Assembly: GCA_017354895.1 (NCBI GenBank)
Contig: CP071493.1
Coordinates: 1,116,001 to 1,180,000, forward strand
DNA: 64,000 nucleotides
Source of the DNA: Podospora comata
Taxonomy: Eukaryota; Ascomycota; Sordariomycetes; Sordariales; Podosporaceae
Reading direction: 5' to 3'
The notes under the pieces are model-generated. The model was not told the origin of the DNA. It did no database searches and worked only from the letters and a program-made list of their open reading frames with translations. This document shows positions 35,620 to 47,014 of the stretch, in pieces. The position numbers were made by a program, and so were the translations under genes. Position 1 is the first letter of the stretch; the number at the start of each line of letters is the position of its first letter.

Positions 35620-36212
35620 GATGACTGAAAGGTGGACGGCAACCAATTGATTCGACTGAAAAACTGACTGGCTGGGTAGACGACGCCGGGACTGGGACGG
35701 CTTGGGCGGCTTTGAAGACGACGACGACGACGGCGACAACGAACTCGGAACGACGGAGACACAGGCCTGCGAAAATGGTTGCCGAATGTCCAATGCCAAC
35801 TGAATGATCCCTCGGCAATCGGGACCTCTCTCTGCCAATCGTCTTGTCGTTGATGTCAGCCGAAGAACCCCACCTGGGTTCCGCTTCAAGCCAAGCTTCG
35901 GGTCGGACCGGATTTTATAGATCCCGAGCAGCACCCCTCCAGACGTCACTGTCACAAGCCCAGAGCGGGCCCAGTGCAGGGACCCTTGTTCTAGGTGGGA
36001 GGTGGCCCGAGCTTTTGGCCCAAAATTTCGAGCTTGGAGCCCGCGACAGCGTCCATCGAGACGTCTGGCGGGTCTTGAATCTAGACGTTTCACTCAACAA
36101 TATCGACATATTACACGAGCTCTCACCCTTGTTCAGCAGGTTAAGGTGCCAGATCAGATCTTCGTAAGACTTCGTTGGCGGTAAAGCAACTTCACCACAT
36201 TCAGCCGCCGTA
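35620..36212. promoter_or_regulatory. Shared divergent promoter region, SDH4 / mitochondrial TyrRS
   Basis: 593 bases between the start codons of two nuclear genes for mitochondrial proteins. Open frames that cross it are continuations of the SDH4 antisense and upstream frames and are not supported as genes. Confidence 0.6.
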
Positions 36213-38303
36213 ATGGCGTTCGGAAAAGGAGCGCTCATGAGCATGAGCAGAGGCTCCGTCTGCCGGAGATGCCTGTTAACGATGAAGTCCATGGCTGGTG
36301 GAGGGCCAATATCAACATACGCTCAACAACGCGGCAAAAAGACATGGCACGGCCCCAAGTACCAGGCGAAGATTGACCAGGCACAGGCTGATTGGGAAGA
36401 GCGGGCTGAAAAGATCAAGAAGGGGGAGATTCAACACACATGGGATATGTTTGTTGAGAGAGGCTATGTGAAAGACACAGCTGGGTAGGTCTACAAAGTC
36501 TGGTGCTGAGGTAAACTTGAAGTGCACTGTTTTCCGGAGCAGATTGGCTGACTTCAACTCGGGAGAAAGATCTCATGAAACTATTCGCAAACTGATGCTT
36601 CACAAACGGATTGGCGCCTACACTGGCATTGACCCAACGGCGCCCTCTCTACACATTGGCCATTTGCTCCCGCTCATGCCGATTTTCTGGATGTATATGC
36701 ATGGTTACGCTGGTTACACTCTGATCGGTGGCGCGACGGCCAAGATTGGCGACCCTACTGACCGGTTGGTCAGCCGCACGCCTCTCAAAAGGACCGACCT
36801 CACCATGAATTTGACCAAGATACACTACCAACTCAAGGCCCTCTGGATGAATGTGGAAGAACAGGCAAGGAGGCGGGGCTTCGAGAAGGATTGGGCATGG
36901 AAACGGGCTGTTGTGAACAACTCTACATGGTGGAACTCGCTTCCTCTGATCGAGGTTCTCAAGAGGTTAGGGGATAGTATGAGAATGGGTCCCTTACTAT
37001 CCCGCGATACGTAAGTGTAGATTTCAGGCATTCATCGGCAAGCGCATTGCTGACCTTCTCTCACAGGGTCAAGAACAAAATGTCGAAAGGCGATGGCATG
37101 TCCTTCTCAGAATTCACCTACCCGCTCATGCAAGGTTGGGATTGGTGGCATATGTATCAGGCAAATGGAATCCAGATGCAGATCGGTGGCTCCGACCAGT
37201 ACGGAAACATCGTGACCGGCGTCGAGACGGTGAAAGTCGTCCGTGATAACGAGCCAGATCCGGCGAAAAAAATTGAAGGTGGTCCCTTCAACGATCCGGT
37301 CGGCTTCACCGTCCCCCTCTTAACAGACTCAGCCGGTGTCAAGTTTGGAAAGAGCGCCGGCAATGCCGTTTGGCTTGACAAGTTCCAGACTTCCGAGTTC
37401 GACCTTTACGGTTACTTTGTGCGGCGATCCGATCAAGAGGTCGAGAAGCTTCTCAAGCTCTTCACCTTCCTGCCTATGGAGAACATCAACGAGGCCATGA
37501 AGATCCACAGCGAGAACCCCGCCCGACGAGTTGCTCAACATCTGCTGGCCTTTGAGGTAGTCGGCTTGGTGCACGGCATGAACGCGGCGCATAGGACCGC
37601 CTTGAACCACCAGGCCAGGTACGGAAAACAAATCGACATCCCCGGCGTCACGCTCAGGATGCCCAAGGCAGCAACCGAGGACACGCCACCCTCCATTCTA
37701 GACGCCCCCAAGATGGACATGCAACTGCCCGAATCTCTCATCATGGGCAAATCCATCGGCCGCATCCTCTACGCCGCAGGCCTCGCAAAGAGCGCCTCAG
37801 AAGGTCACCGCCTCGCCACCCAGCAAGGTGCCTACATTGGCGCCATGCCTGGCCACAAGCGCACCGAGGACAACAAGGTGATGGACTACTCCCAGCTCAG
37901 CTTCACACCCATCAAGCTCTGGTTCCCCCAGGAGACGAGGAACTACCTCATCGACGGCAAGATGCTCATCCTCCGCAAGGGCAAGGTCCAGATTCGCGTC
38001 ATTGAGATGGTCAGCGACGAGGAGTGGAAGGAGTCTGGTCAGACATACCCTGGCGAGCCGGGGACCGGTGCGCTGCGCATGCTTCGCCAGCAGTTGAAGA
38101 TGCTAAAGTCGGGGATGCTGACGCCGGGCGAGGTCAAGGCCAACTTGAAGAACCATGTCGAGGAGGAGGCGCCGCCGCCTGGGTTTATGAAGTTTCCGGA
38201 TCAGGACTCTTATGCTATTAGGAAGGCGACTCAGGAGCTGATGGATGAGATTCACCAGAAGGAGGTAGGGGGTGATTCGCCGAGGGAAGAGAGGGGGGAA
38301 TAA
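36213..38303 (+). CDS. cyt-18: Mitochondrial tyrosyl-tRNA synthetase, CYT-18 type
   Basis: Three exons, 36213-36484, 36543-37010 and 37067-38303, give 658 residues, close to the 669 of Neurospora CYT-18. The class I HIGH motif is visible ([10 protein letters not shown]), as is GDPTDR, the tyrosine-binding region ([11 protein letters not shown]), the KMSKS-loop equivalent KFGKS, and a C-terminal S4-like domain ([28 protein letters not shown]). The N-terminus looks like a mitochondrial presequence followed by the extension ([20 protein letters not shown]) that Pezizomycotina enzymes carry. In Neurospora and Podospora this enzyme charges mitochondrial tRNA-Tyr and also helps group I introns splice; that the second role holds here is inference from the family and the extension. 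Introns show GTAGGT and GTAAGT donors. It converges on NPR2 with 320 bases between stops. Confidence 0.95.
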
Positions 38304-38623
38304 TGATGAGTCGTAGAGGGGAATAACCATCGTGGATCTGGGTTTTCATCTGAGTTGTACGATATTGGCTTGTATTATATCAGATGCATTATACTCTGTT
38401 GTACATTTTCGTATGTGTGCACATGAACTGGGATGAAGAGTTGGAGGTAGAAACGTCGGTAGATAAAAAAGCTCCAATCCAAATACGTTTGCGGACCAAG
38501 AAAAAAGAAAGATTGCTACTCCAAATAGGTAGGCCTCCTCGCTGCTAGACCTTCTCAGTATTTTCCCCCAGAGATTTCTGATCATTTTTTCCAAAAGCCT
38601 ACATCATCCCTTTGCCCGCATCA
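38304..38623. other. Convergent intergenic region (TyrRS / NPR2)
   Basis: 320 bases between two stop codons, presumably 3' untranslated sequence and polyadenylation signals of both genes. Nothing else seen. Confidence 0.5.
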
Positions 38624-40392
38624 TCAGCGATGGAGCACCGTCAAATCCCCCGCCGGCGCCCCCCTGAACCCCTTCAGCCGCTCCATCACCTCCTCGTCCG
38701 TCATGTCCATCTCGGTGATGATCTCATCAAAACAATGACACCCATCCGTGTACTTTTGCAGCGGATCCCTTCTCCCGCCTCCCCTAGCCGCGGCCTCCCG
38801 TTCAGTCAACCTCCTACTTTGACCCGTCGCTAACGAGGCTAGATACTGCTTCGACACCACATGCTTGTGAACACGGTACAAACAACCTTTTATCACACCA
38901 AACTGCACCAACCTCCGGACGTCGACGTATCTGAGAACGTCTATCCCGGCGTCCATGTGCATTTTTAGCCACTCCATTACTGTTTTTGAGGGGGCAAAGG
39001 TGGTCATCAGTTTGATGAGCACATAATTTGGTAGGCGGTGGTCTCGTTCGATGGAGAGGACGGAGGAGGAGGAGGATGGGTTGTGGAAGGGGGAGGTGGG
39101 GTGGTGGGAGTGAGTTTCTGGAGACAAATTGCTGGGGGAGGTGGAGAGGTGGTGGGAGGAGGATCGAGGGGTGGTGGAGAAGGAGTTCAGGGCGGAGGAG
39201 TTGTTGTTGAAGGTGGTGGTTGACGATGACATGGGGTTGGAATACTTGTCATTGTCGTTGGAATTAATTCTCAGTGCGCCCACGCAGACGTAATTGGCGC
39301 ATTCATCTACTATGCCGTCGACGTTGGCGATGAAATCGTGGATTCCGGGGCGGGGGGCGTAGCAGGCGGAGAAGAAGAATATGTCGAGGAGGAGGATGGT
39401 GTCGTAGTAGAGAAGGTGGCGGAGGGCGAGTTGGGTTAGTTCTAGGGAGACGTCTGCTTCGAAGGCGATTCGGCGGACGTCGGAGACGCCGTCGATGTGG
39501 GCAATTACCTTTTGGAGGGTCAGGTCCCAGGTTGGGTCGACGATGTCGGCGAGTTTCATTTTTGCTACTGGGACGTGCCAGCTTTTGATTTCTGGTGGGT
39601 TGGGGTGGTAAGGGAAGAGCTTCATGTTGATGGTGTTGGCGTCGTCTTGTCGTTGTGTTAGTTGGAGGGTCATCGGAAGGGGGTGATTAGGCGGACATAC
39701 CAACGGGGATCATGCACTCTCCATAATTATTCAAATCCTCCTTGATGATCTCCAACAAACTCTCAATCGGCCTCCTCGTCAAAAAGAAGTCCCCATCCCC
39801 AATGTTGTCCATCCTTTCTCCCCACGTGCACTCTCCCTGGGCCTTAGTCTGGTCTTGGCTGAGATACCCGCTCTGCTTTTCCATTTCCGCAAAGGTAATC
39901 GCCAGCCGTCGAACAACCCTCTCATAAGGAACCTGATCGACATTGTGATCGACCACGAGACCAAAATTGAAGATGAACTCATTGCGGTGATACCGGGGGT
40001 CTGGGATAGAAACAGGGAAACCAAGGACAAGGTATTTGTTGTCTGGGTCGGTCACGGTGATGTACCTGTTGCGGAACGGCTCCCTAGGAATGATGTACTC
40101 GGACAGGACCGCAAAGTCAAATAATGGAGATTTTTTGGCGGGTGTGGTTGTTGAGGTGCCAGGCGTCGTTGAGGCAGATGTGATGCTAGCATTGCGGTTG
40201 CTGATTGTTTGCGAGGGAACAGGAGCCGTATTTGGACCCGGGGTTGTGACTGGAACAATGCAGCCGGGCGGTGACTGAGCCACAATCTTTGTGCCTATTT
40301 GAATTTGTCAATCTCTGTTTTTTCTAAGCTGGAGGATATCGAGAAATACCTTCTTGAGGAAGGAAGCGAGCATAGAAAATACCCTGAATCAT
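38624..40392 (-). CDS. NPR2: NPR2, GATOR1/SEACIT subunit
   Basis: Three exons, 40350-40392, 39701-40294 and 38624-39645, give 552 residues. The start (MIQGIFYARFLPQEGTKIV), the core (SEYIIPREPFRNRYIT, KYLVLGFPVSIPDPRYHRNEFIFNFG, YLSQDQ), the helical middle (KSWHVPVAKMKLADIVDPTWDLTLQKVIAHIDGVS) and the end (DGCHCFDEIITEMDMTDEE) are all Npr2 family blocks. Npr2 with Npr3 and Iml1 forms GATOR1/SEACIT, a GTPase-activating complex for the Rag/Gtr GTPases that shuts down TORC1 when amino acids or nitrogen run short, at the vacuole membrane. The first exon is only 43 bases. The second intron is short (55 bases), with a GTATGT donor, a CTAAC branch and an AAG acceptor. A Ser/Asn/His-rich low-complexity insert lies near residues 335-400. 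Confidence 0.94.
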
Positions 40393-40823
40393 GGTGTTTC
40401 AATGGGTGTCGTCTGGAAGCCCCGCAATTCCCACCCGAGTTATGATTTGAAGAAGTTGAGTGTTGGCTGCTCGTGACTGCGCAAAACTCAGAAAGATATG
40501 ATTTTGATGAGTCTACGTGGTGAAATATGAGACCAATTCCTTACGTGCCGTAGACTGGGTGAAAGAACTCTGAAGTTCAAGTCAACCGATGAATGGGGGA
40601 TAGGGTTGAGGGGATGGAAGACACCGCATTTGATGAGTTGTGTCCGGTAGGAACCCTAACCCTTACATGCCCCCTGGATTCATTCACTCGAAGCAGGTCA
40701 CAATCATTGTCGTTGGTTACCACGCTTTGCATTCCATGATATATAGCCATTCAAGCACAGAACTCTATCAATATCGCTTTTACTACCCAATTATTTTGAT
40801 AACCACTTTTCCTATCCTCACCC
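40393..40823. promoter_or_regulatory. NPR2 promoter side, with telobox-like motif
   Basis: 431 bases between the NPR2 start and the end of VPS53 (tandem minus-strand genes). It contains AACCCTAACCC (40652-40662), two telomere-type units that resemble a telobox. No coding region supported. Confidence 0.45.
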
Positions 40824-43407
40824 CTATACGTCAGGCCTGCTGTTATTTGTCGGAGTGATATCTCTTCTCCCGAACCGTGCCCCTAAACCGCCAATATCCC
40901 TTCTGAAGAAGTTTCCGATATTCCTCAAATTTTCATTCATAGTGACACCTTCACCTGTTGCCGCCCCCACACCAGCTCTTTCTGCACTATCTCTGGCTGC
41001 AGTCAACAGCCTTTCACCAAGAGACGCGGCATCGAAACGAGTTTGCAGACCACCTGCGGCCAACCCCGCGGCAAGACCACTGCCACCTGCTGCGGTAGTA
41101 CTTCCGAGTCCACCAGAGGTAGAGTTGAGAAGTGGTGTTAAAAGAGGAGAGCTCTGGACAAGCTTGCCTCCCGCCGCTGCAGGACCTTCCCGATGGATGG
41201 CGAACAGCTCAAGGAGATGTACCTGGTCTGCTCTCCGCACACCCTTGAGCTCCAGAATCTTGCGGAAGTTGGTATCGGACCGGTCAGCGATGTGTATAAG
41301 ATAGGCCTGAACGAGACCCTCTGGTGGTGAAGGGCGAACTTGTAGGGTTTTAAGCAACGGATCCATGCGGGTCATGGATGTGTTGACATGCTTTACGAAT
41401 GAAGTGGGCGGTTGAGTCGAGGATGATGCCGTGTGGAAGGACATGAGGTTCTCCAACGACTTTGTCAGGACATACTTGTCCAAAAGCATCTGCTCGGCGC
41501 CAGTTTCGCAAACAGGCTTGCACTGGACCACATTGGTGATGTAGGCGTTGGCAAGATGGTCGACGAGATTGTCACAGAACGTGCGAGCATATTGTTGCTT
41601 CACAACAAGCGGCAATATCTCCTCGGCCTTGCTGTTGACATGTTTCAGGAGCTCGCTCACATAGGAGCTGTGATCCGAGACACTTTCCATGCGTGACCAG
41701 TTGGTGTTCCTCATCTCGCGCCAAGCGGACTCGCATTCTAACTCAACCTTGGCGACCAAAGCCATGACGGAAGCGCCAGCAGCCCCCATGAAGGCATCTG
41801 ACTGGTCAGAGAGGTCCACTCGAGATGTCATATCGGGGTCAATGCGCTTCTTGATAAATTCCTCCAGCTGATCAGTGTTGGTATGCCAGAAGTCCGCGGT
41901 GTTAAGTACAAGTATGATGTCCTCGATAGGTGGCCCTTGAGTTCCACCACGTTGGAGGAAGCCAAGAAGAACTTGCTGAGCATATTCGTCCAAGTACTTT
42001 GCTAACGTCTTCGTCAGGTCGAGCAGCCGCTCACCAGTGGATAGCTTGGCGCACTGGGATAGGGTGACCTTGTAAAAGTGGAATAATTCAATGGCTGATG
42101 GTATCACCGCCTGAGGCGAAAACTCCTCGTCAGCCGGAATGAGGGGCTGTTGTTTGTACTTTGGTATCATGCTTGCCAATGCTCTGTCCTGCGACTCGAC
42201 CCACAAACTCAGGTAGGGCTCGAATGCCGCAGATATTGACCCGTTGAAATTCTGTGCCCTGTCGTCTGCGGAACTGAGCGTATCAATGCTAGCCCTTGGC
42301 TCGTTCGCAAAGCGCCTTTCAAGGCCTTGCTCGAAGTCCATGGTTTCCTGCAGGCAGCTAAGTAGTAGGTTCACGTCGAGTTTGGGACCGTCGGGTCTCC
42401 GCATGCTCTTTTCCAAAATGCCTTTGAAGTCCTCCCTGGTCCCGTCGCAAAAGGACATGGCTAGCGTCTCATTGACGCGCCAATGGGGCGGGAAGATCAC
42501 GGCGTGCTCTTCCTCGTGCGTCTTTAGGGTGCGTTTGAACCATGCATAGCGTCGCCCAATGTTGTCCAAGCTCCCGGCTTCATCGTTGCCTCTAAACACC
42601 TGACGGTACTCGCGCAGCTCTGTATTGACATACCAAGTCACCAGTCGAGTCTTCGCATGATCGCCCAACGCATCCATAACGAGACAGGCCTCTACCAGAA
42701 CCGCGCGACGGGCACCGACCTCTCCCTTGGCGAATGCTATCTCGAAATCCTCGCAGACTTGCTCCAAGAGCTCCCGCTGCAGCTCGCTGACGTTTCGGCT
42801 TAGCACGGCGATTTGTTCAATGCTCCGGTAGCTATTGAAGTGGCGCATGAGCTGCAAAACAGCTTGCAAAAGGCCAGCACACTCGCGGTACTGGCGGGTC
42901 CGAGCCAATCCTCGAAGTTGTTCGTAGGCGGTGGTCAACATCTGGAGCCGCTTGAGGGCAGTCATGCTGAGGGTTAGGTTGCGCTTGGTGCCATCCAAAC
43001 GCTTAATGTCGGCCGTCATGGTGGTGATGTCGCGTTCGGTCTGTAGAGCTCGGCTTCGCACACTTTCAATGCGCTGGAATAGAGAGGCCAGTTCGGCCTG
43101 AGCCGACTGCATTCTTTCTAGCGAGGAGTCGGGGCCGTAGGCTTGCGCCGTTTCCAGCGAAGTAATGGACTTGGAGAGTTCATCTTTGTGTTTCTGAATC
43201 GTCGCGGATACGCTCGAGACCGAGGATACAGTGGACGGGTGGGAGAATAGGAGGTTGAGATGTGCGATCGGATCGTAGTCCACTGATGAGTTACCAGCCC
43301 AGTCCAACGTCAGTGACCATGTATTCCCTGCATGCTCAAGCTAGTGGCGAATAGAATGGGCAATTACCTGAGTCTAGAGACAGAGAATCCGCGACGGTTA
43401 TATTCAT
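40824..43407 (-). CDS. VPS53: VPS53, GARP complex subunit
   Basis: Two exons, 43368-43407 and 40824-43282, give 832 residues. Exon 1 codes for MNITVADSLSLDS and joins VDYDPIAHLNLLFSHPSTV. The Vps53 N-terminal coiled-coil block is clear (QTERDITTMTADIKRLDGTKRNLTLSMTALKRLQMLTTAYEQL, RTRQYRECAGLLQAVLQLM, LLEQVCEDFEIAF, DALGDHAKTRLVTWY, GSLDNIGRRYAWFKR), followed by the helical body (PPHWRVNETLA, LLLSCLQETMDFEQGLERRF). GARP (Vps51-54) tethers endosome-derived vesicles at the trans-Golgi network. The C-terminal 100 residues are Gly/Ala-rich. The start lies 583 bases from the divergent ZZ/EF-hand gene. COG4 was considered, but the conserved blocks fit Vps53. Confidence 0.93.
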
Positions 43408-43990
43408 GGTGGCATCCAGGCCGCACCGGCTGTAAAGATGCCTTGCTGGAAGAGGAGACGTTTTGAGAGCCAGAAACTTGCTGCCGTGTCAGCCATGAAG
43501 AAGCATTCGTTATTAGGGAACGTCGCCGAGAGCTTGGGTAAGGTGGACACAGGCCATGCCAAGTAACGGCCGCCCGAAAAGCGGTCGCATTATAGTGACT
43601 AACCTAATCGAGTCATATCTAAGTGGTATTTCCAGACTCAAACAGGAGCCTTCTCCGCAAATGACACATCTGGAGATGGTACCAGTGGTTATACTTTCCT
43701 GCAGATAAGTGAAAACAGTGATAGAACCTGTCTATGTCGTTAGGTGGCGTGTAACAGATTACATATAGATGTTGAGGTCAACGAATTTAAAATCATTTCG
43801 AAGCTAGAGCGATAACTGAAAGTCTTGGCGCGACCCACACTTGCGCAACTGGAGCTGAAGCTGTCTGCTGCTGCCCTGACCTTCAACTGCTATCTACCCA
43901 GCTTCAACAAACCATCATCTACAACCGCGACAGTTTCAACAGCAGGAAATATTGCAACCCCAGAGCTAACAGGATGCCACGTCCGACATC
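43408..43990. promoter_or_regulatory. Divergent region VPS53 / ZZ-EF-hand gene
   Basis: 583 bases between divergent starts. A short open frame at 43825-44037 overlaps the downstream gene in another frame and is discounted. Nothing else recognisable. Confidence 0.45.
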
Positions 43991-46759
43991 ATGGATTCAT
44001 CTGTCGCAGCATCCACGCTGACGAGGCAACGCATTAGTGTGGCCTTATTCTCGCTCGCGGCTACAGCAACAGTCGGCTTATACTGCTACCGATTATACAA
44101 CCCACAACCCGAACCGAGTGGTCGACTGCACAGGAGCAATGCCGTTCGACATCGCAGACGTTCTGTGAACACCCCCGTAGCCGCTGAACCGCCAGGTCGC
44201 GCCCAATCCGAGGCGTCCTACACGTCGGCTGAATCCCATGCCGACGAGAACGCTGATATCGACACCACAGTTCGACCCTTGGCCGATGACGAGACGGTCG
44301 CCGACGATGCCCAGGAGCTCGATGATAACTGGTATGATGACGATCAAAATCAGTATGGTCCCCAGGCACGAGCCGGTCAAAATATCGTGAGCTTGCTCTT
44401 TCGAGTCTCCGAGGACAACGCCCGGCGCAGCGCCTATGTTCACCGAGGCTGCCAGTGCAACGGGTGCGGCATTGTCCCGATTCGTGGCATCCGCTACCGC
44501 TGCGCCAACTGTGCCGATTTCGACCTCTGCGAGATATGCGAATCCCAAGGCCTCCACACCAAGACGCACATCTTCTACAAGATCAGGATCCCGGCCCCGC
44601 GCCTCGGTCCTCGCCAGCTTCAACCCGTGTGGTACCCTGGAGACCCCGAGAACTGCCTGAGACTGCTTCCTAAGAGATTGATGGCCAAGCTGTCCAAGGA
44701 AACCGGGTTCGAACGCCCAGAGTTGGAAGCTCTCTGGGAACAATGGACGTTCATGGCCAACACGGAATGGAAGGAGGATCCGGATGAGCTGTGCTTGGCT
44801 ATGGACCGCAAGACCTTTGAGCGATATCTCGTACCCTCAGGAGACAGACAGCCTATTCCGAATTTGCTACACGACCGGATGTTTGCCTTCTATGACGACA
44901 ATAATGACGATCTCATCGGCTTCTCTGAATTTCTCCGCGGCACATCCTACAGGAAAAGAAAAAACAGGCTCAGGAAGATCTTTGACGGATACGATGTGGA
45001 TAACGACGGTTTCGTGAGCCGCCGAGACTTCCTACGCTTGTTCCGCGCTTATTACGTGCTCTTCAAGCAGATGCATAGGGACATTCTGGAAGGGCTGGAC
45101 GATCAGGTCATGAGTTCGACTGAGGTCCAACAGCTAGGAACAAGCAGAGCACCGTTGAGCAGTCTTTTTGGTCGCGAAGGCATTTTCCAGCCGCCGGAAA
45201 CCGATCGCCCCTTGGAAGGAAAGGTTGTCAACGAAAGCCTGGGCGAAGTTCACATTGCGGACGGAAACCCCCGGGCTGTGGCAACGGATTCACCTGATGT
45301 TTCCGACCGACAGTCAGTTTTGAATGACTTGTTCGCAAAGCAAACCCAGACCCAGGAAAGCCTGTTTGTTCTGGCTGATAGTAGGCCATCGGCGAACAGA
45401 GAAAGCGGCATCGAATACCTGAATGCTCTCTTGAACCCACCAACCCGGACCAGCGAGCTACCGACTATTATAGTGGGGGAGTCGCCGCGCGGTGACCACT
45501 TGATGCTTGTTATGAACGGCCCACAAGCTCATATGACAAATGGTGATGGTCAAGACGGCGGGGCCAGCGAGCAAACACCTCACCGAGTCGAGAATGGCGC
45601 TTCCCCACCCGGTGAGGAGGCCAGTGATAACTCCAGGGAGGGCGAAGGACGCGCTGGGGACCGTCACTCCGCTCGCGTTCCCTATATTGCCACCTCTAAC
45701 CGACGTGTAAGGGTTGAAGCACGAAAAAAGCTATTTGATCGTTGGAAGAAGCGGCAGTTTTACTTGGATGAAGAGGAAGGTGCTATGGCTCCTGACGGCT
45801 GGCCTGAAAGCCTTGACGTCTTGGCACTGGCGAATTCGTCAATACAAAGCTCAAAGGCTCCTCAACAACCTCCTTTCTCGCGGTCACGATCTTCATCTAA
45901 AGTGCGATTTGCTGATGATGATGATGAGTATGACCATGGCTACGATACTGATGCGAGATCCAACATCTCCAATTCTTCACGGAGTATACCAGAAAGATGG
46001 GGCGGAATGGAAATCCCTGATGCCGAAAGAGACGTGGGCAAGGAAATCTTTTACCAAGTCATTCAGCAGGCGTTCAACGAAATACTCGATACCCTCTTCA
46101 AACGCAAGGAGGACCTTGCGGTAAAGGCGGCGGAAACCAAGGAGGCGCGCGATAAATGGAGACCGTCCTTTACATCCATCAATCTCAAAGAGGTCGACAG
46201 GAACAAGCAGAAAGTTACCAAGAAGCGCAAGCCTGCTGAGCTGTCCTTGGAAGAGCTTCTTGCTGCTAGCGGGTACAGCGTTGACCAGAGCGAGGGGGAT
46301 GGAACCACTCTGGTGGGTTCAGCCTCTGAGATTGTGCCGGACGAGTTGCCTGTTTTGCCATCTGAGGAGCCTGCGGAAATATCAGCATCATCATCAGAGG
46401 CGGCTTCTCATCGCGATCCAACCATGCCGCAATTTAGACCCAATGGCGATTCTGAATCCGAACCCGCCGTCGAGACACCCTCTGACGAGGACCCTACCCC
46501 GGTCGATAGAACCGCGGTGAAGGTGGAAAAATCCAAGAAGAAGGCCAGCAAGAAGAATGGATCGGTGTCCCCGCCATCCTATGAACAGTTGGTGGAGTGG
46601 AAACGACTGGATCTGGCTGAGAAGGAGGCAAGCGATCGCGGTGGATGGGGCAGGCTCAGCTTCGAGGAATTTGAGCGTATCTACAAGGAGGAGGAAGCCA
46701 ACGGTAGCCGGCTTGACTATCTGGCTACCTGGATCGACTTTTGCATCCCGTATCACTAG
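43991..46759 (+). CDS. Membrane-anchored ZZ zinc finger and EF-hand protein
   Basis: Single exon, 922 residues. In order: a short N-terminus with one membrane span (ISVALFSLAATATVGLYCY, about 15-33); an acidic linker; a ZZ-type zinc finger (CQCNGCGIVP, RYRCANCADFDLCEICE, HTKTH, about 153-200); and two adjacent EF-hands with canonical calcium loops (DDNNDDLIGFSEF near 300 and DVDNDGFVSRRDF near 335). The C-terminal half is mostly disordered and acidic with a conserved-looking helical patch (GKEIFYQVIQQAFNEILDTLFKRKED) and a basic KKKASKK segment. ZZ fingers bind peptides such as histone tails or N-degrons, EF-hands sense calcium; the combination with a membrane anchor suggests a calcium-responsive adaptor at an organelle surface, which is inference. 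I know of such proteins in many Pezizomycotina but no assigned function. The ATG at 43991 gives the membrane segment directly. Confidence 0.88.
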   Translation: MDSSVAASTLTRQRISVALFSLAATATVGLYCYRLYNPQPEPSGRLHRSNAVRHRRRSVNTPVAAEPPGRAQSEASYTSAESHADENADIDTTVRPLADDETVADDAQELDDNWYDDDQNQYGPQARAGQNIVSLLFRVSEDNARRSAYVHRGCQCNGCGIVPIRGIRYRCANCADFDLCEICESQGLHTKTHIFYKIRIPAPRLGPRQLQPVWYPGDPENCLRLLPKRLMAKLSKETGFERPELEALWEQWTFMANTEWKEDPDELCLAMDRKTFERYLVPSGDRQPIPNLLHDRMFAFYDDNNDDLIGFSEFLRGTSYRKRKNRLRKIFDGYDVDNDGFVSRRDFLRLFRAYYVLFKQMHRDILEGLDDQVMSSTEVQQLGTSRAPLSSLFGREGIFQPPETDRPLEGKVVNESLGEVHIADGNPRAVATDSPDVSDRQSVLNDLFAKQTQTQESLFVLADSRPSANRESGIEYLNALLNPPTRTSELPTIIVGESPRGDHLMLVMNGPQAHMTNGDGQDGGASEQTPHRVENGASPPGEEASDNSREGEGRAGDRHSARVPYIATSNRRVRVEARKKLFDRWKKRQFYLDEEEGAMAPDGWPESLDVLALANSSIQSSKAPQQPPFSRSRSSSKVRFADDDDEYDHGYDTDARSNISNSSRSIPERWGGMEIPDAERDVGKEIFYQVIQQAFNEILDTLFKRKEDLAVKAAETKEARDKWRPSFTSINLKEVDRNKQKVTKKRKPAELSLEELLAASGYSVDQSEGDGTTLVGSASEIVPDELPVLPSEEPAEISASSSEAASHRDPTMPQFRPNGDSESEPAVETPSDEDPTPVDRTAVKVEKSKKKASKKNGSVSPPSYEQLVEWKRLDLAEKEASDRGGWGRLSFEEFERIYKEEEANGSRLDYLATWIDFCIPYH

Positions 46760-47014
46760 CAGTGGTGTTTTTATGACCCCCTCCATTTTCATATCGCCAT
46801 GGCAAACTGGTTGGGGCCGGCCGCGTGGAGTTGACTGACCACTGGCGCGAATAATGGCTACGAGATGAGGAGTCAGTGAGCATTGTACGATGGCGTTGGT
46901 TATTGAGGCATAGCGGAAAATAAAAGCGCATTATGAATTAAGTGAAATTGATGCGATATTGTGACGGTGTTATGTCTTCCTTGATGCTGATATGGCAGAT
47001 TGTTGTTTTTGTTT

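Noticed and set aside
35344-36093. 249-codon open frame extending upstream of SDH4
   Set aside because: Only the part from 35619 is SDH4; the upstream extension crosses the divergent promoter and reads through an intron.
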